A DNA stretch of 64,000 nucleotides from positions 62,001-126,000 of the forward strand of contig JAHEZQ010000007.1 of NCBI GenBank assembly GCA_023250955.1. Direction: 5' to 3'. The position numbers and the translations under genes were made by a program. The notes beneath the pieces were generated by a model. That model saw only the letters and a program-made list of their open reading frames with translations, searched no databases and was not told the DNA's origin. Each line of letters opens with the position of its first letter. The first letter of the stretch is position 1. Of the stretch, positions 34,260 through 43,401 are shown one piece after another. The DNA comes from Melioribacter sp. Lineage in GTDB: Bacteria; Bacteroidota; Ignavibacteria; Ignavibacteriales; Melioribacteraceae.

Positions 34260-35054
34260 TTATTCTATAATTTTTAATTTCTTTAATATCAAACGAGATT
34301 TATCATCTCTAAGTTTTCTGACTTGTTCAAAAGTTTTTGCTTCAATATTGAAAGCAAATAAATAAACATTTTTTTCTTTTTCAACATATCCGACTAACCA
34401 CCCTATATAAGTGCCGTCTTCTTTAGTGCCGGTACCTGTTTTATACTTTAAGATAGAATGTTTATACTTTTCTTCTGACATTATTTTTTTTACTATGTCA
34501 ATCGCCCGCTTTGAGATAGGAAGTTCTTCATTATAAAAACGTTTTAGAAAAGCAATTTGTTCATCTGCGGATATTTTAAGTGAATTATCCAACCAGAATG
34601 TATCTATTCTATCGCCAATAACTTGATTACCGTAGCTTATTGCGTCTAACCATTTTTTATATTGCTCTCGTCCAACGCGGAGCGCCAATTCTTGGTAATA
34701 AGGAACCACAGAATATTTGATTGCAGAACTTAGTGTATGATCGCGATTCCATTCTTTATTCCAATGATTTACTCCGTCCCATTTAATAACATAATTTTCA
34801 TTTTCAATTATTTTCGTCTCCAGTCCAATAAGCGAATTGGGTATTTTAAATGTTGATGCCGGCAAAAATCTTTCGGCGCAGCGGGTAACATTGTGGCGGA
34901 AATATTTTTTTGTCTGTTTATTAAACATTACGAATGCGCCGGCGCGCCCGTTAAATATTTTTGCAACCGCAATAGAATCATAATTGGTATTATGATTTTG
35001 TGCTGAAAGTGTTACCGACATTAATATTATTGATAATAAAATATTTTTCTTCAT
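34260..35054 (-). CDS. Class D (OXA-type) beta-lactamase
   Basis: A 264-residue exported enzyme (signal KKNILLSIILMSVTLSAQ). All class D motifs are intact: S67-T-F-K70, S115-V-V117, Y141-G-N, W154 in DTFWLDNSLKIS and K205-T-G in YKTGTGT. Class D enzymes open the beta-lactam ring through an acyl-serine with a carboxylated lysine (K70). No mobile element or resistance cassette flanks the gene, so it appears to be a resident chromosomal gene of an environmental strain. Substrate range cannot be read from the sequence. It lies 13 bp after a degenerate membrane-protein ORF. Confidence 0.93.
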   Translation of the reverse strand: MKKNILLSIILMSVTLSAQNHNTNYDSIAVAKIFNGRAGAFVMFNKQTKKYFRHNVTRCAERFLPASTFKIPNSLIGLETKIIENENYVIKWDGVNHWNKEWNRDHTLSSAIKYSVVPYYQELALRVGREQYKKWLDAISYGNQVIGDRIDTFWLDNSLKISADEQIAFLKRFYNEELPISKRAIDIVKKIMSEEKYKHSILKYKTGTGTKEDGTYIGWLVGYVEKEKNVYLFAFNIEAKTFEQVRKLRDDKSRLILKKLKIIE

Positions 35055-35067
35055 CTATGGTCTCTTT

Positions 35068-35334
35068 TTATTCAAAGATATAAAAATTCTTTGGGGGTGC
35101 AGTTGATTTACGCAAATCAAAATGGTTTAGAGGAAATTGGACAAACTGAGGCCGTCCATATTCCAATAATGACCGCGCTTGAACAGGATGATGTGCGCCG
35201 TTATTGCTGGGTATAAACTTTGTACTAAAATCTGCATGAAAACAAATTGCCGAAACTGCAACAATAAAAAATACTAGTAAGACCAATTCAAGGTTTTTTT
35301 TGTTTGTTAAACTTACGGGTAATCGACACATCAT
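35068..35334 (-). pseudogene. Probable remnant of an integral membrane protein
   Basis: A short frame from an ATG at 35334 (or 35331) gives about 88 residues: one transmembrane helix (LELVLLVFFIVAVSAICF) followed by NNGAHHPVQARSLLEYGRP and FPLNHFD. The latter resembles the first periplasmic loop of large GT39/GT83-like membrane glycosyltransferases, which normally continue for 400 or more residues with many helices. Here the frame stops soon after, so it is probably a truncated relic. It could also be a real small membrane protein. No good ribosome site is visible and it overlaps no family domain. Confidence 0.4.
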
Positions 35335-35344
35335 AATAAGAAGA

Positions 35345-35674
35345 TCACTTTTTTGATACTTGTATAAACTCAATCGGCGAACCGTTATCTACAATAAAAG
35401 CAACCATTACGCCGGGCGACGGGCTGTTTGGTTCAATCAAAATTTCTTTCCCTTCGATCGCTTTCAAAAGATCATCAACTTCGAAAGCGATGTGCGGAAC
35501 AGTCTTAACAAGTTCTGGCGAGGGTGCTCCTTCTTCGAAACGCATCCATTCTATTTTAAACGGACTTGTATCATAACCGGAGACATAAACTTTAAATTTC
35601 TCCAGGTATGTTTCTCCATCGTGTTTTTCTTTTGTTGGAATTCCCAGATGATGATATTTAAGATTGGAGTGCAT
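35345..35674 (-). CDS. VOC/glyoxalase-like protein
   Basis: A 109-residue protein of the vicinal-oxygen-chelate superfamily: an N-terminal LKYHHLGIPTKEK strand with the metal His, the central VPHIAFEVDDLLKAIEG and a C-terminal VAFIVDNGSPIEFIQ with the Glu ligand. VOC proteins bind a divalent metal and act as lyases, dioxygenases or resistance proteins; nothing identifies the substrate. It follows a lipocalin-like gene by 5 bp and the two form an operon. Confidence 0.8.
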   Translation of the reverse strand: MHSNLKYHHLGIPTKEKHDGETYLEKFKVYVSGYDTSPFKIEWMRFEEGAPSPELVKTVPHIAFEVDDLLKAIEGKEILIEPNSPSPGVMVAFIVDNGSPIEFIQVSKK

Positions 35675-35679
35675 TCGTT

Positions 35680-36207
35680 TTATATTTTTTTCTTAACAAC
35701 TCCGTCTATATATTTTGAAAATTCTTCGGGTTTGCCGGGAGGGGCAATATCAAAACTAAATTTCATTTTTTCATTTCCGGATTTGTAATAAGTAAATCTA
35801 AACCGTGGAGAAGCCGGATTAGGCTCGCTTGTAAAAATTGTTGCGAGAGAATCCTTAGAAAAATTTATCGCGTAATTTATAATATGTCCTTCGTTATCGA
35901 AATAGACCGCTTTTGTTGAATTCCCTTCGTGATAAACTATCATCAAATCATCATGTCTAAAAGCGGGTCTTCCGTTTTGAGCCGGATATTCCGCATAATT
36001 TTTTCTCACCAAGATTTGATTTTGAAGATCATAAGAAAACGTAAATGCACCTTTTGCTTCTCCCGGCGCACCGGAACCTTCTCCAACCCATTCCCCGATT
36101 AAAAATTGAAATGAACTCCAATCACTTTTTGTGCTTTGACTAAATAAATTGTTAACCGCTCCTATTAGAACTACAATTAAAAAGATTTTCGCTGTTCTGT
36201 TTTGCAT
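35680..36207 (-). CDS. Exported lipocalin-like/DUF1579-type protein
   Basis: A 175-residue protein with a signal peptide (FLIVVLIGAVNNLFSQS). The mature part is beta-rich and starts FQFLIGEWVGEGSGAPGEAKG, the typical opening of DUF1579/THAP4-like beta-barrels that bind small hydrophobic ligands or heme. PASPRFRFTYYKSGNEKMKF is a later strand pair. It precedes the VOC gene by 5 bp. Precise function unknown. Confidence 0.65.
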   Translation of the reverse strand: MQNRTAKIFLIVVLIGAVNNLFSQSTKSDWSSFQFLIGEWVGEGSGAPGEAKGAFTFSYDLQNQILVRKNYAEYPAQNGRPAFRHDDLMIVYHEGNSTKAVYFDNEGHIINYAINFSKDSLATIFTSEPNPASPRFRFTYYKSGNEKMKFSFDIAPPGKPEEFSKYIDGVVKKKI

Positions 36208-36317
36208 AAATCGCTCCGTAAAATTTAGATTACTTCCGTTCTTAACTTAGGGAAAATCGAAAAAAGAAATGAGAAGCTCAACTTTTCAAAGAGTATTAAT
36301 TTGTATTTGAATTTTAG

Positions 36318-37076
36318 TTATTTGTTCTTAAAAGCTTTTATATAATTCTTTGTAAAATCGCTTAAGATTAATTTTCCGCTAATCTCCGCGCGTTGTTCTA
36401 AAAGCTGGTCCCAATTTTCTGTTCCTTCCCAAAATACTTTTTTCATCTGGGAAATTGCTTCGAGGTTGCAGCTCGCAATCTTTTTTGCAAGTGCCGAAAC
36501 GGCTTCATCAAGATCGTGATTATTTGCAAAAACTTTTGTGTACAGGCCGCTTTGCTTCGCCCAAAACGAATCATGCCATTCCGCATCAATAGACATTGTA
36601 ATAAAAGCAGTCTTCCCAATTTTTCTTTCTATCGCCGGACCAACAACAAAAGGTCCGATGCCCAATAATAGTTCGCTTAATTTTACGGATGCTTCGTTGG
36701 AAGCAATCGTATAATCTGCTGCGGCCGCAATCCCAAGTCCGCCTCCAACAGCTTTTCCCTGCACTCGTGCAATAATAAATTTAGGGCATTTGCGCATAGC
36801 ATTTATTAATCTTACAAAGCCCATAAAAAATTCCTTTCCGCTTTTGAAATCTTTTATCTCAAGTAATTCATCAAAAGAAGCTCCGGCGCAAAAGGCTTTT
36901 TCTCCTTCACTGCGAATTATTATAACGTGTGCATGTTTATCTTCGGCAAATTTATAGATCGCTTCGGTGATTTCCTTAAGCATTTTTGCGGGCAGAGAAT
37001 TGCTTTTGGGGTGCATAAAATTAATTGTTGCAATCCCATTGATTATGCTGGTTGAAACTTTTCCATTCTTATCCAT
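36318..37076 (-). CDS. Enoyl-CoA hydratase/isomerase family protein
   Basis: A 252-residue crotonase-fold protein. The start at 37076 is chosen because GAGGAG lies 6 nt before it; a more upstream ATG would overlap the preceding gene. Conserved segments are FMHPKSNSLP, AFCAGASFDELLEI (oxyanion hole 1) and AVGGGLGIAAAADYTIASNE (oxyanion hole 2). The group hydrates or isomerises enoyl-CoA esters; the usual hydratase Glu pair is not fully evident (GIGPFVVG), so it may be an isomerase or hydrolase. It is 10 bp downstream of a HAD phosphatase gene. Confidence 0.85.
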   Translation of the reverse strand: MDKNGKVSTSIINGIATINFMHPKSNSLPAKMLKEITEAIYKFAEDKHAHVIIIRSEGEKAFCAGASFDELLEIKDFKSGKEFFMGFVRLINAMRKCPKFIIARVQGKAVGGGLGIAAAADYTIASNEASVKLSELLLGIGPFVVGPAIERKIGKTAFITMSIDAEWHDSFWAKQSGLYTKVFANNHDLDEAVSALAKKIASCNLEAISQMKKVFWEGTENWDQLLEQRAEISGKLILSDFTKNYIKAFKNK

Positions 37077-37086
37077 GGTTATCTCC

Positions 37087-37743
37087 TCAAAAATTATTCT
37101 CTCCATTAACTATATAATCTACGTCAAGAATATTGTCAATCATAAAATCGGGAAATTCCTTTTCCAAACTTTCCGCAGTTCTATATCCGTACGTAACTGC
37201 ACATGTTTTTGATCCGGCATTTTTCCCGCATTGAATATCAATTTCAGTATCTCCAATCATCAGTGATGATGTAACATCTAAATTTAAATCACTACATATT
37301 TTAATCAACGGTTCTGGAGAGGGTTTGTGTTCCATGCCAGGTCTTCTTCCCATTATATAGTCGAACTCATCAAATAATTCAAAGTGCTTAAGAATTCTCT
37401 CGGCGTGATCTTGTCCCTTTGTTGTAAGCAATGCTGTTTTGATATTTCTCCCTCGCAGTTTATTTAAGATCTCGTTTACGCCAGGATAAACTTCTGATAA
37501 ATTTATATAATCAAAATAGATTGATTTATAAATGTCGATAAATTTTTCAAAGTCCGGGACACTAAAACCAAATTGAGCAAAGATATCTTCAAAATGCATT
37601 CCTATTGTTTTGTAAAAATCCTCTTCGGGCATCTTCGGAAAAATATTTATTTCCTTAAGCGCATGAAGCGTCGCATAATAAATTGTTTTGTGGGAAGAGA
37701 CGAGTGTCCCATCTAGATCAAAGACGACAAGGTTAATGCTCAT
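37087..37743 (-). CDS. HAD hydrolase, phosphoglycolate phosphatase-like
   Basis: A 218-residue HAD enzyme with D9 and D11 in VVFDLDGTLVSS, motif II ALLTTKGQ (Thr), motif III Lys in MEHKPSPEP, and motif IV MIGDTEIDIQCGKNAG. The helical cap between 18 and 85 is the PGP/Gph type. It dephosphorylates small metabolites such as phosphoglycolate, pyrophosphate or sugar phosphates. It heads an operon with the crotonase-family gene. Confidence 0.88.
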   Translation of the reverse strand: MSINLVVFDLDGTLVSSHKTIYYATLHALKEINIFPKMPEEDFYKTIGMHFEDIFAQFGFSVPDFEKFIDIYKSIYFDYINLSEVYPGVNEILNKLRGRNIKTALLTTKGQDHAERILKHFELFDEFDYIMGRRPGMEHKPSPEPLIKICSDLNLDVTSSLMIGDTEIDIQCGKNAGSKTCAVTYGYRTAESLEKEFPDFMIDNILDVDYIVNGENNF

Positions 37744-37835
37744 ATATAATTTTTAATCAGTGGTTAGAAAAATATTTCTGAGGAAAAATAATAATTATAA
37801 TACTCTGATTTTAATATTCTTGAAAAGAAAAATTT

Positions 37836-38255
37836 CTAAACAGGCCACGCCCCAAGAATTGTTCCGAATACGAGCATTACAATTAAATGGTAGCCTGTAT
37901 CTACACCAAGCAATTTTATTTTTTTCCCTTCAAAAAGAGAGTTTACCAACATTGGCGCAACGGTGAATCCTACCCAGCATAAAAACGCAACTCTTATGCC
38001 TTCCGGAACTGAATATGCGTCCATAAAAGTCATTATTTGCGCAAGGCCAAAAGCCATAACTAAATAGCTGATAAATGTTAGTGTGTAAGTCTTAAATGGT
38101 TTAAAATCTTTTTTCAGATCTTCTTCCGATTTGTCCAGCGACTCCAACCAAATTTTTCCAAAAAGAAAAGGACTATACCAAAAAGTACCAAGCAACATCG
38201 CAATTACCCCACAAAGCAAAATTGCTAAATAATTAACTTCACCATGAAGAGCCAT
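37836..38255 (-). CDS. DUF1761 family membrane protein
   Basis: A 139-residue integral membrane protein with four helices: NYLAILLCGVIAMLLGTFWY, YTLTFISYLVMAFGLAQIMT, VAFLCWVGFTVAPMLVNSLF and GYHLIVMLVFGTILGAW. The WYSPFLFGKIWLESL loop is the DUF1761 hallmark. Function unknown. AGGAGATGCA precedes the ATG. No partner gene on the same strand is close. Confidence 0.85.
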   Translation of the reverse strand: MALHGEVNYLAILLCGVIAMLLGTFWYSPFLFGKIWLESLDKSEEDLKKDFKPFKTYTLTFISYLVMAFGLAQIMTFMDAYSVPEGIRVAFLCWVGFTVAPMLVNSLFEGKKIKLLGVDTGYHLIVMLVFGTILGAWPV

Positions 38256-38353
38256 TGCATCTCCTTTCTGAATTGCGATTTGAGATTTTTGATTTACGAA
38301 TTATCGGCTGCCGTAAAAATCCAAAATCGTATTTGTAAATCGTGTTCCTAACT

Positions 38354-39352
38354 TTATTCTTTATAGATTTTAATAACCGGTTGCTCTCCGTTCATTAAAT
38401 AACCTCGGTACATTCCTTCTGTATTGAACGGCATTGCTATGTTTCCGTTTTTATCAATTGCTATTATTCCACCGTCGCCGCCTAACTTCGGCAATTTATT
38501 CATTATTACTTCGTTAGCTGCATCATTAAGTGATAAATTTTTATATGCCATTAAATCGGAAATATCCCGAGCAACATTTAATCTAATAAAGTATTCACCA
38601 TATCCTGTTCCTGAAACCGCACACGTATTATTATCTGCAAATGTTCCGGCTCCGATTATCGGAGAATCGCCAACACGGCCGAATTTTTTCATCATCATCC
38701 CGCCGGTAGAAGTACCTGCGGCTAGATTTCCATTTTTATCCAGAGCAACGCATCCGACAGTTCCGTGTTTTTCTTCTTTTACTTTTTTATCCTGTGCCTC
38801 TTTCATTTTTTGATATTGCTTCCATCTATTCGGGGTAATGAAATAATTGTTATCAACCATTTCTATGTTATTCTCTTTTGCAAACTCTTCAGCACCCTCT
38901 CCAATCATCATAACGTGTGGCGATTTATCCATAACCAATCTTGCAAGTGTAATCGGATTTTTTACATGTTTGATTCCTGCAATTGCTCCGGCTTTTAATG
39001 TTTTCCCATCCATGATCGCAGCATCAAGTTCTGCAACACCTTTTTCTGTTAACACGGCACCTTTGCCTGCATTGAACAACGGAGAATCTTCCATAATATT
39101 TATAACTGCTACAACTGCGTCGAGAGAAGAACCACCATTCTCTAATATTTTATAACCGGTTTGTAGTACTTCGTTAAGTTTAGAAATATACTCCGCTTCT
39201 TTTTCGGGAGTCATACTTGATTTCAGAATTGTACCCGCTCCGCCATGAATTACAAGTCCATATTTGTTTGATTGCGGAAAAGTTATTTGTGAAATGAAAA
39301 ATAGAAAAAGCAAAAAAAAGATTTGGGGATTAATTCCCTTTTTTACACGCAC
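38354..39352 (-). CDS. Isoaspartyl peptidase/L-asparaginase (plant-type Ntn hydrolase), exported
   Basis: A 332-residue precursor with a signal peptide (FFLLFLFFISQITFPQS). The protein self-cleaves before T198 in KHGTVGCVALDKNGNLAAG, which becomes the nucleophile; VIHGGAGTI, NAGKGAVLTEKG and ELDAAIMDG belong to the alpha subunit, and GRVGDSPIIGAGTFADN and SGTGYGEYFIR to the beta subunit. It hydrolyses isoaspartyl dipeptides and asparagine. Transport to the periplasm suggests peptide scavenging. Full family length; nothing unusual. Confidence 0.93.
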   Translation of the reverse strand: MRVKKGINPQIFFLLFLFFISQITFPQSNKYGLVIHGGAGTILKSSMTPEKEAEYISKLNEVLQTGYKILENGGSSLDAVVAVINIMEDSPLFNAGKGAVLTEKGVAELDAAIMDGKTLKAGAIAGIKHVKNPITLARLVMDKSPHVMMIGEGAEEFAKENNIEMVDNNYFITPNRWKQYQKMKEAQDKKVKEEKHGTVGCVALDKNGNLAAGTSTGGMMMKKFGRVGDSPIIGAGTFADNNTCAVSGTGYGEYFIRLNVARDISDLMAYKNLSLNDAANEVIMNKLPKLGGDGGIIAIDKNGNIAMPFNTEGMYRGYLMNGEQPVIKIYKE

Positions 39353-39432
39353 TTTTTACGCTCCTCTTTTGAATTGCAATTAAACTTATCTTAACAAATT
39401 CTAAAAAGCAACTAAGCTCATTATTACCCTTA

Positions 39433-40089
39433 TTAATTCTGAACAGCACTTCTATTTCTATCAATCCAATAACCCCAGGCTACTATAAGCCATTGAAACA
39501 AACCCGCCACTGCTATTGCGTTTGTATCTGGTGGTGTGGTACCAACAATATTCATTACATAAATCAAAGTTAAAAAGATTAACAGGCTCCATAGACCATA
39601 ACTACCTTTTTTGTTTTCTGATTTCGTTGCGCTCAGATAAATATATGCACCAAGGATAAAAATAAATCCTTCAATAATTATTGTAAGTGCAACCGAATTC
39701 CATAATCCGAGGCCAACTTTGAAATCACTCCACGGAAGTAATGGTAGATCCGGGCGGTGAGTGAAAAAATCAAGAATCCAGTGGCTTAATACTAACTGTC
39801 CTAACAAAAGAGAAGTTCTAAAATTTTTCTTCAACATGTAATATACCACACTCATTAAAATTGCCCAGACAAGTACTCCAAACAAACTATGAGAATATGG
39901 GTAAGAAATAAAATTAAGCGGCGTAACGGCGGTATTGCCGGATTCGATCTGAACTTTTTCAATTCCCAATAATAAAAAAACGGGCCAGAGAAGATCGATA
40001 AATTGTGAAGCGATAAATAGTGTTCCAAGAGATGGTTTGTTGTCTATTTTTTTCGCTGCTAAACCAACTCCAAAATGTCCGATGAACAT
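39433..40089 (-). CDS. Multi-pass membrane protein, YdjM/metal-dependent hydrolase-like
   Basis: A 218-residue protein with about six helices. The start MFIGHFGVGLAAKKID, the FIDLLWPVFLLLG segment with Asp in the membrane, the YPYSHSLFGVLVWA stretch and the HWILDFFTHRPDLPLLP region supply His/Asp residues typical of YdjM (DUF457)-like membrane-bound hydrolases. The activity is not established. It is divergent from the redoxin gene. Confidence 0.75.
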   Translation of the reverse strand: MFIGHFGVGLAAKKIDNKPSLGTLFIASQFIDLLWPVFLLLGIEKVQIESGNTAVTPLNFISYPYSHSLFGVLVWAILMSVVYYMLKKNFRTSLLLGQLVLSHWILDFFTHRPDLPLLPWSDFKVGLGLWNSVALTIIIEGFIFILGAYIYLSATKSENKKGSYGLWSLLIFLTLIYVMNIVGTTPPDTNAIAVAGLFQWLIVAWGYWIDRNRSAVQN

Positions 40090-40233
40090 AGTTTACATCC
40101 TTTTGTTATTTACAAATTAATTACGTCGAATGGAACAGGCAAGAAAATTTTCTTTTTTGGTTTTTTTAACGGCAAATTAGGAAAACTAATTTTATATATA
40201 TTAAGATAAGATAAACCAGTAAGGAGAGGTACA

Positions 40234-40926
40234 ATGCAAAATTTACAATCAATAAAATATTTCGCGGTAATTATGATTGCGGCAGCTATCTCATTAAACG
40301 CCCAGATACAGCCGGCAATGTTAAATCAGCCGATGAATAATTTTACTTTGCCTACATACGACGGTAAGACGGTTTCGCTTTCCGATTTTAAGGGAAAGAA
40401 TGTGCTGGTAATTTTCCCGCGCGTTTTTGCGGCGGAGGGAAGATGGTGCTCAATTTGCAACTATCAATATGCGGAGTTGATGGCGCTTGCAAAAAAAGCT
40501 AAGGATAAATATAATCTTGAATTTTTGTACGTCATTTCTTTCAGTGAAAAAACTATTCACAATTGGATTGATGCTCTGCCGGATCAAATGATCGCTATCG
40601 AACAGATGAAAACACCTAAGGACAATACCGAACAAAGCAACCGCAGAGCGACGTTTGCAAAAAACTTTTTTGTAAATAAATATGAATTTACAAAGGGCGA
40701 GGTACCGACTCCATTTCCGATTCTTATTGATTCGGCAAGGACTGTTTCAAAATCATTGGGGATATTTACTACTGAATGGAACGGTTCTAAGGTTGAGCAG
40801 GACATTCCTTCGTTATATCTGCTTGATAAAAACGGAATTCTAAAGTTCAAATATGTAAGCCAAACAACTGCAGATCGTCCTAAAAATGATTATTTACTTC
40901 AAGTGTTTGATTCATTTCTTAAATAA
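40234..40926 (+). CDS. Exported thioredoxin-fold protein (AhpC/TSA-like redoxin)
   Basis: A 230-residue protein with a signal peptide (FAVIMIAAAISLNAQ) and a redoxin fold: MNNFTLPTYDGKTVSLSDFK, KGKNVLVIFPRVF and C72-x-x-C75 in GRWCSICNYQYAEL. The CxxC active site just after the first strand-helix turn suggests a disulfide exchanger or peroxidase in the periplasm. AAGGAGAGG is a strong ribosome site. A rho-independent terminator follows directly. Peroxiredoxin versus TlpA/ResA-like role cannot be decided. Confidence 0.8.
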   Translation: MQNLQSIKYFAVIMIAAAISLNAQIQPAMLNQPMNNFTLPTYDGKTVSLSDFKGKNVLVIFPRVFAAEGRWCSICNYQYAELMALAKKAKDKYNLEFLYVISFSEKTIHNWIDALPDQMIAIEQMKTPKDNTEQSNRRATFAKNFFVNKYEFTKGEVPTPFPILIDSARTVSKSLGIFTTEWNGSKVEQDIPSLYLLDKNGILKFKYVSQTTADRPKNDYLLQVFDSFLK

Positions 40927-40937
40927 TAATTTTCTCT

Positions 40938-40970
40938 GAGCGCTCTAACTTTCTAGGGCGCTCTTCTTAA
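40938..40970 (+). terminator. Rho-independent terminator after the redoxin gene
   Basis: GAGCGCTCTA (40938-40947) and TAGGGCGCTC (40954-40963) form a 10-bp stem including two G-U pairs with a 6-nt loop, then TTCTTAAT. It starts 11 bp after the stop codon. Confidence 0.75.
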
Positions 40971-40993
40971 TAAGCCAGCAAAAAGTACTCAAC

Positions 40994-41311
40994 TCAGTAG
41001 GCAAGTTTTTCCCGGACTTCATAATGCTGTGAGCGTTCATCAAATCTTTTCAACAGTTGTCTTGCCTTAGCGGGAACGACGGCGGTTTCATAATCTTCCC
41101 CGGCAAATTTCTTTATCGCTTCAATAGATTCAAACCACATAATTGTTACAAACTCAACTTCTTCTTCAACCATCCGCCGTAAAAGCTGTATCCCGTTATA
41201 ACCGGTTAAATTTCTCGAGGCTATACTGGAAAATATTTCTTCCCTCAAAAGATTTTCGTAAGCGTCCGCATTTTCCGGTTTTGTCCATCCATGCCAAATT
41301 CTTCCAATCAT
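40994..41311 (-). CDS. Small ABM-fold (antibiotic biosynthesis monooxygenase-like) protein
   Basis: A 105-residue protein with the dimeric ferredoxin-like ABM pattern: IGRIWHGWTKPENADAYENL, GYNGIQLLRRMVEEEVEFVT and WFESIEAIKKFAGEDY. Proteins of this family may be small monooxygenases or heme-handling proteins; many have no known activity. It lies 41 bp upstream in map terms of the uvrB 3' end and is read on the same strand. Confidence 0.75.
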   Translation of the reverse strand: MIGRIWHGWTKPENADAYENLLREEIFSSIASRNLTGYNGIQLLRRMVEEEVEFVTIMWFESIEAIKKFAGEDYETAVVPAKARQLLKRFDERSQHYEVREKLAY

Positions 41312-41352
41312 AAATTATCCTAATTTACTTTATAATTTTTTTGCGTTTCATA

Positions 41353-43368
41353 TCATTTAATTAATTTCTTCATTTTCTCTATTTCATCGCGCAAATTAGC
41401 CGCCCGTTCGAATTCCAAATCCTTTGCTGCGGCAAGCATCTCTTCCGTCATTTGATCAAGCAATTCTTTGCGCTGATCGTTGGACATATATCTAATCACC
41501 GGTTCGGCAACTTTCATAAATGTGGCTTCTTCTTTTTCAAGATCCCGCTTTCGTACATCTGCAATTGATGTTGCATTCATTATCTCTTCAACACTTTTAT
41601 AAATTGTTGTGGGGGTAATACCGTTTGTTTCGTTGTATTCGGTTTGAAGTTTTCTCCGCCGGTTAGTTTCTTCAATTGTCTTGCGCATTGATTCCGTAAC
41701 TTTATCCGCATACATAATTACTCTTCCGTTAACATTGCGTGCCGTGCGTCCTGCAGTTTGCATAAGAGAGCGTTCGCTTCGTAAAAACCCTTCTTTGTCG
41801 GCATCAATAATTGCAACAAGAGAAACTTCGGGCAAGTCCAACCCTTCCCGCAGCAAATTCACTCCAACAAGAACATCAAAATCACCAATGCGCAGATCGC
41901 GGATAATCTCAACACGTTCAAGCGCTTCTACTTCGCTGTGAATGTAACGAACTTTAATTTTCAGTTTATCTAGATAATCAGTTAAGTCTTCCGCCATTTT
42001 TTTTGTAAGTGTTGTTACAAGTATCCGCTCTTTAAGTACAACACGTTTTCTAATTTCACCAATCAGATCATCTATCTGTCCTTTCACGGGGCGGATTTCA
42101 ATTTCGGGATCAAGCAACCCTGTCGGACGAATTACTTGTTCAACAAATGTTCCGCTGCTTCGCGTAAATTCATAATCCGCAGGAGTAGCGCTGACATAAA
42201 TAACTTGGTTGGTGAGTTCGTCATACTCTTCAAATTTCAGCGGACGGTTATCCATAGCAGATGGTAATCGAAATCCGTATTCAACCAAGACTTCTTTTCG
42301 TGATCTATCACCGTTATACATTCCACGGATCTGCGGAATAGTAACGTGAGATTCATCTACTATTAATAGATAATCTTTTGGGAAATAGTCGAACAAACAC
42401 GAAGGACGAGATCCGGGTGCTCTGCCATCCATGTGCCGGGAGTAATTTTCTATGCCTGAACAGTAACCGATCTCGCGCATCATTTCAATATCAAACTTAG
42501 TTCGCTGTTCAAGTCGCTGTGCCTCAACATATTTTTCTTGCGACCAATAATATTTTAATCTCTCTCTCAATTCTTCTTCAACTGATACAATCGCTTTATT
42601 AACCTGATCTTTAGTAGTAACAAAATACTTTGCCGGATATATCGGTATTGACTCAACTTCTTTAATTACATCTCCGGTTATCGAATCAATTATGGAAAGT
42701 CTTTCTATTTCATCTCCCCAGAATTCGATTCTTACCGCTTCTTCATATTGATATGCCGGGATTATTTCAACAACATCGCCGCGCGCTCGGAAAGTGCCGC
42801 GTGTAAAATCGGCATCGTTCCTTGTGTAATAGATATCAATTAAATTGCGCAAAAGTTTTTTTCGCTCTATTGATTGTCTCTTCTTTAGAAATATGATTTG
42901 TTTTGCATACTGATCCGGCGCGCCAATTCCATAAATACAACTGACGCTTGCAACAATAATTATATCACTTCGCCCTTCTATTAATGAAGTTGTTGCTTTC
43001 AAGCGCAGACGATCTATTTCCTCGTTCACCGAGAAATCTTTTTCAATGTAAAGATCTCTTTTAACCACGTATGCTTCCGGTTGATAGTAATCATAATAAC
43101 TGATAAAAAATTCTACTGCGTTGTTCGGGAAAAATGATTTGAATTCCGAGTAGAGCTGAGCAGCAAGAGTTTTATTGTGAGAGATTATAAGCGTAGGGCG
43201 GTTATATTCTTTTATGATATTACTCATAGTATAAGTTTTACCGCTTCCGGTAACACCTAGAAGAACTTGATGTTTGGTTCCGCGCTTTAATCCTTCCAAC
43301 AATTCTGCAATTGCTTTTGGTTGATCACCTGCGGGTTGATAACTTGAGACTAATTCAAATTGTTTCAT
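41353..43368 (-). CDS. uvrB: Excinuclease ABC subunit UvrB
   Basis: A 671-residue UvrB. Walker A is GVTGSGKT at 38-45, the beta-hairpin region is [15 protein letters not shown], helicase motifs include [10 protein letters not shown] and the [14 protein letters not shown] motif VI, and the C-terminal UVR domain ([20 protein letters not shown]) binds UvrC. UvrB loads damage onto UvrC in nucleotide-excision repair. Length and motif order are standard. uvrA and uvrC are not in the window. Confidence 0.98.
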   Translation of the reverse strand: MKQFELVSSYQPAGDQPKAIAELLEGLKRGTKHQVLLGVTGSGKTYTMSNIIKEYNRPTLIISHNKTLAAQLYSEFKSFFPNNAVEFFISYYDYYQPEAYVVKRDLYIEKDFSVNEEIDRLRLKATTSLIEGRSDIIIVASVSCIYGIGAPDQYAKQIIFLKKRQSIERKKLLRNLIDIYYTRNDADFTRGTFRARGDVVEIIPAYQYEEAVRIEFWGDEIERLSIIDSITGDVIKEVESIPIYPAKYFVTTKDQVNKAIVSVEEELRERLKYYWSQEKYVEAQRLEQRTKFDIEMMREIGYCSGIENYSRHMDGRAPGSRPSCLFDYFPKDYLLIVDESHVTIPQIRGMYNGDRSRKEVLVEYGFRLPSAMDNRPLKFEEYDELTNQVIYVSATPADYEFTRSSGTFVEQVIRPTGLLDPEIEIRPVKGQIDDLIGEIRKRVVLKERILVTTLTKKMAEDLTDYLDKLKIKVRYIHSEVEALERVEIIRDLRIGDFDVLVGVNLLREGLDLPEVSLVAIIDADKEGFLRSERSLMQTAGRTARNVNGRVIMYADKVTESMRKTIEETNRRRKLQTEYNETNGITPTTIYKSVEEIMNATSIADVRKRDLEKEEATFMKVAEPVIRYMSNDQRKELLDQMTEEMLAAAKDLEFERAANLRDEIEKMKKLIK

Positions 43369-43401
43369 TTCGTTGCGCTGTTAAAAATACTTGTTGTGGT
43401 G

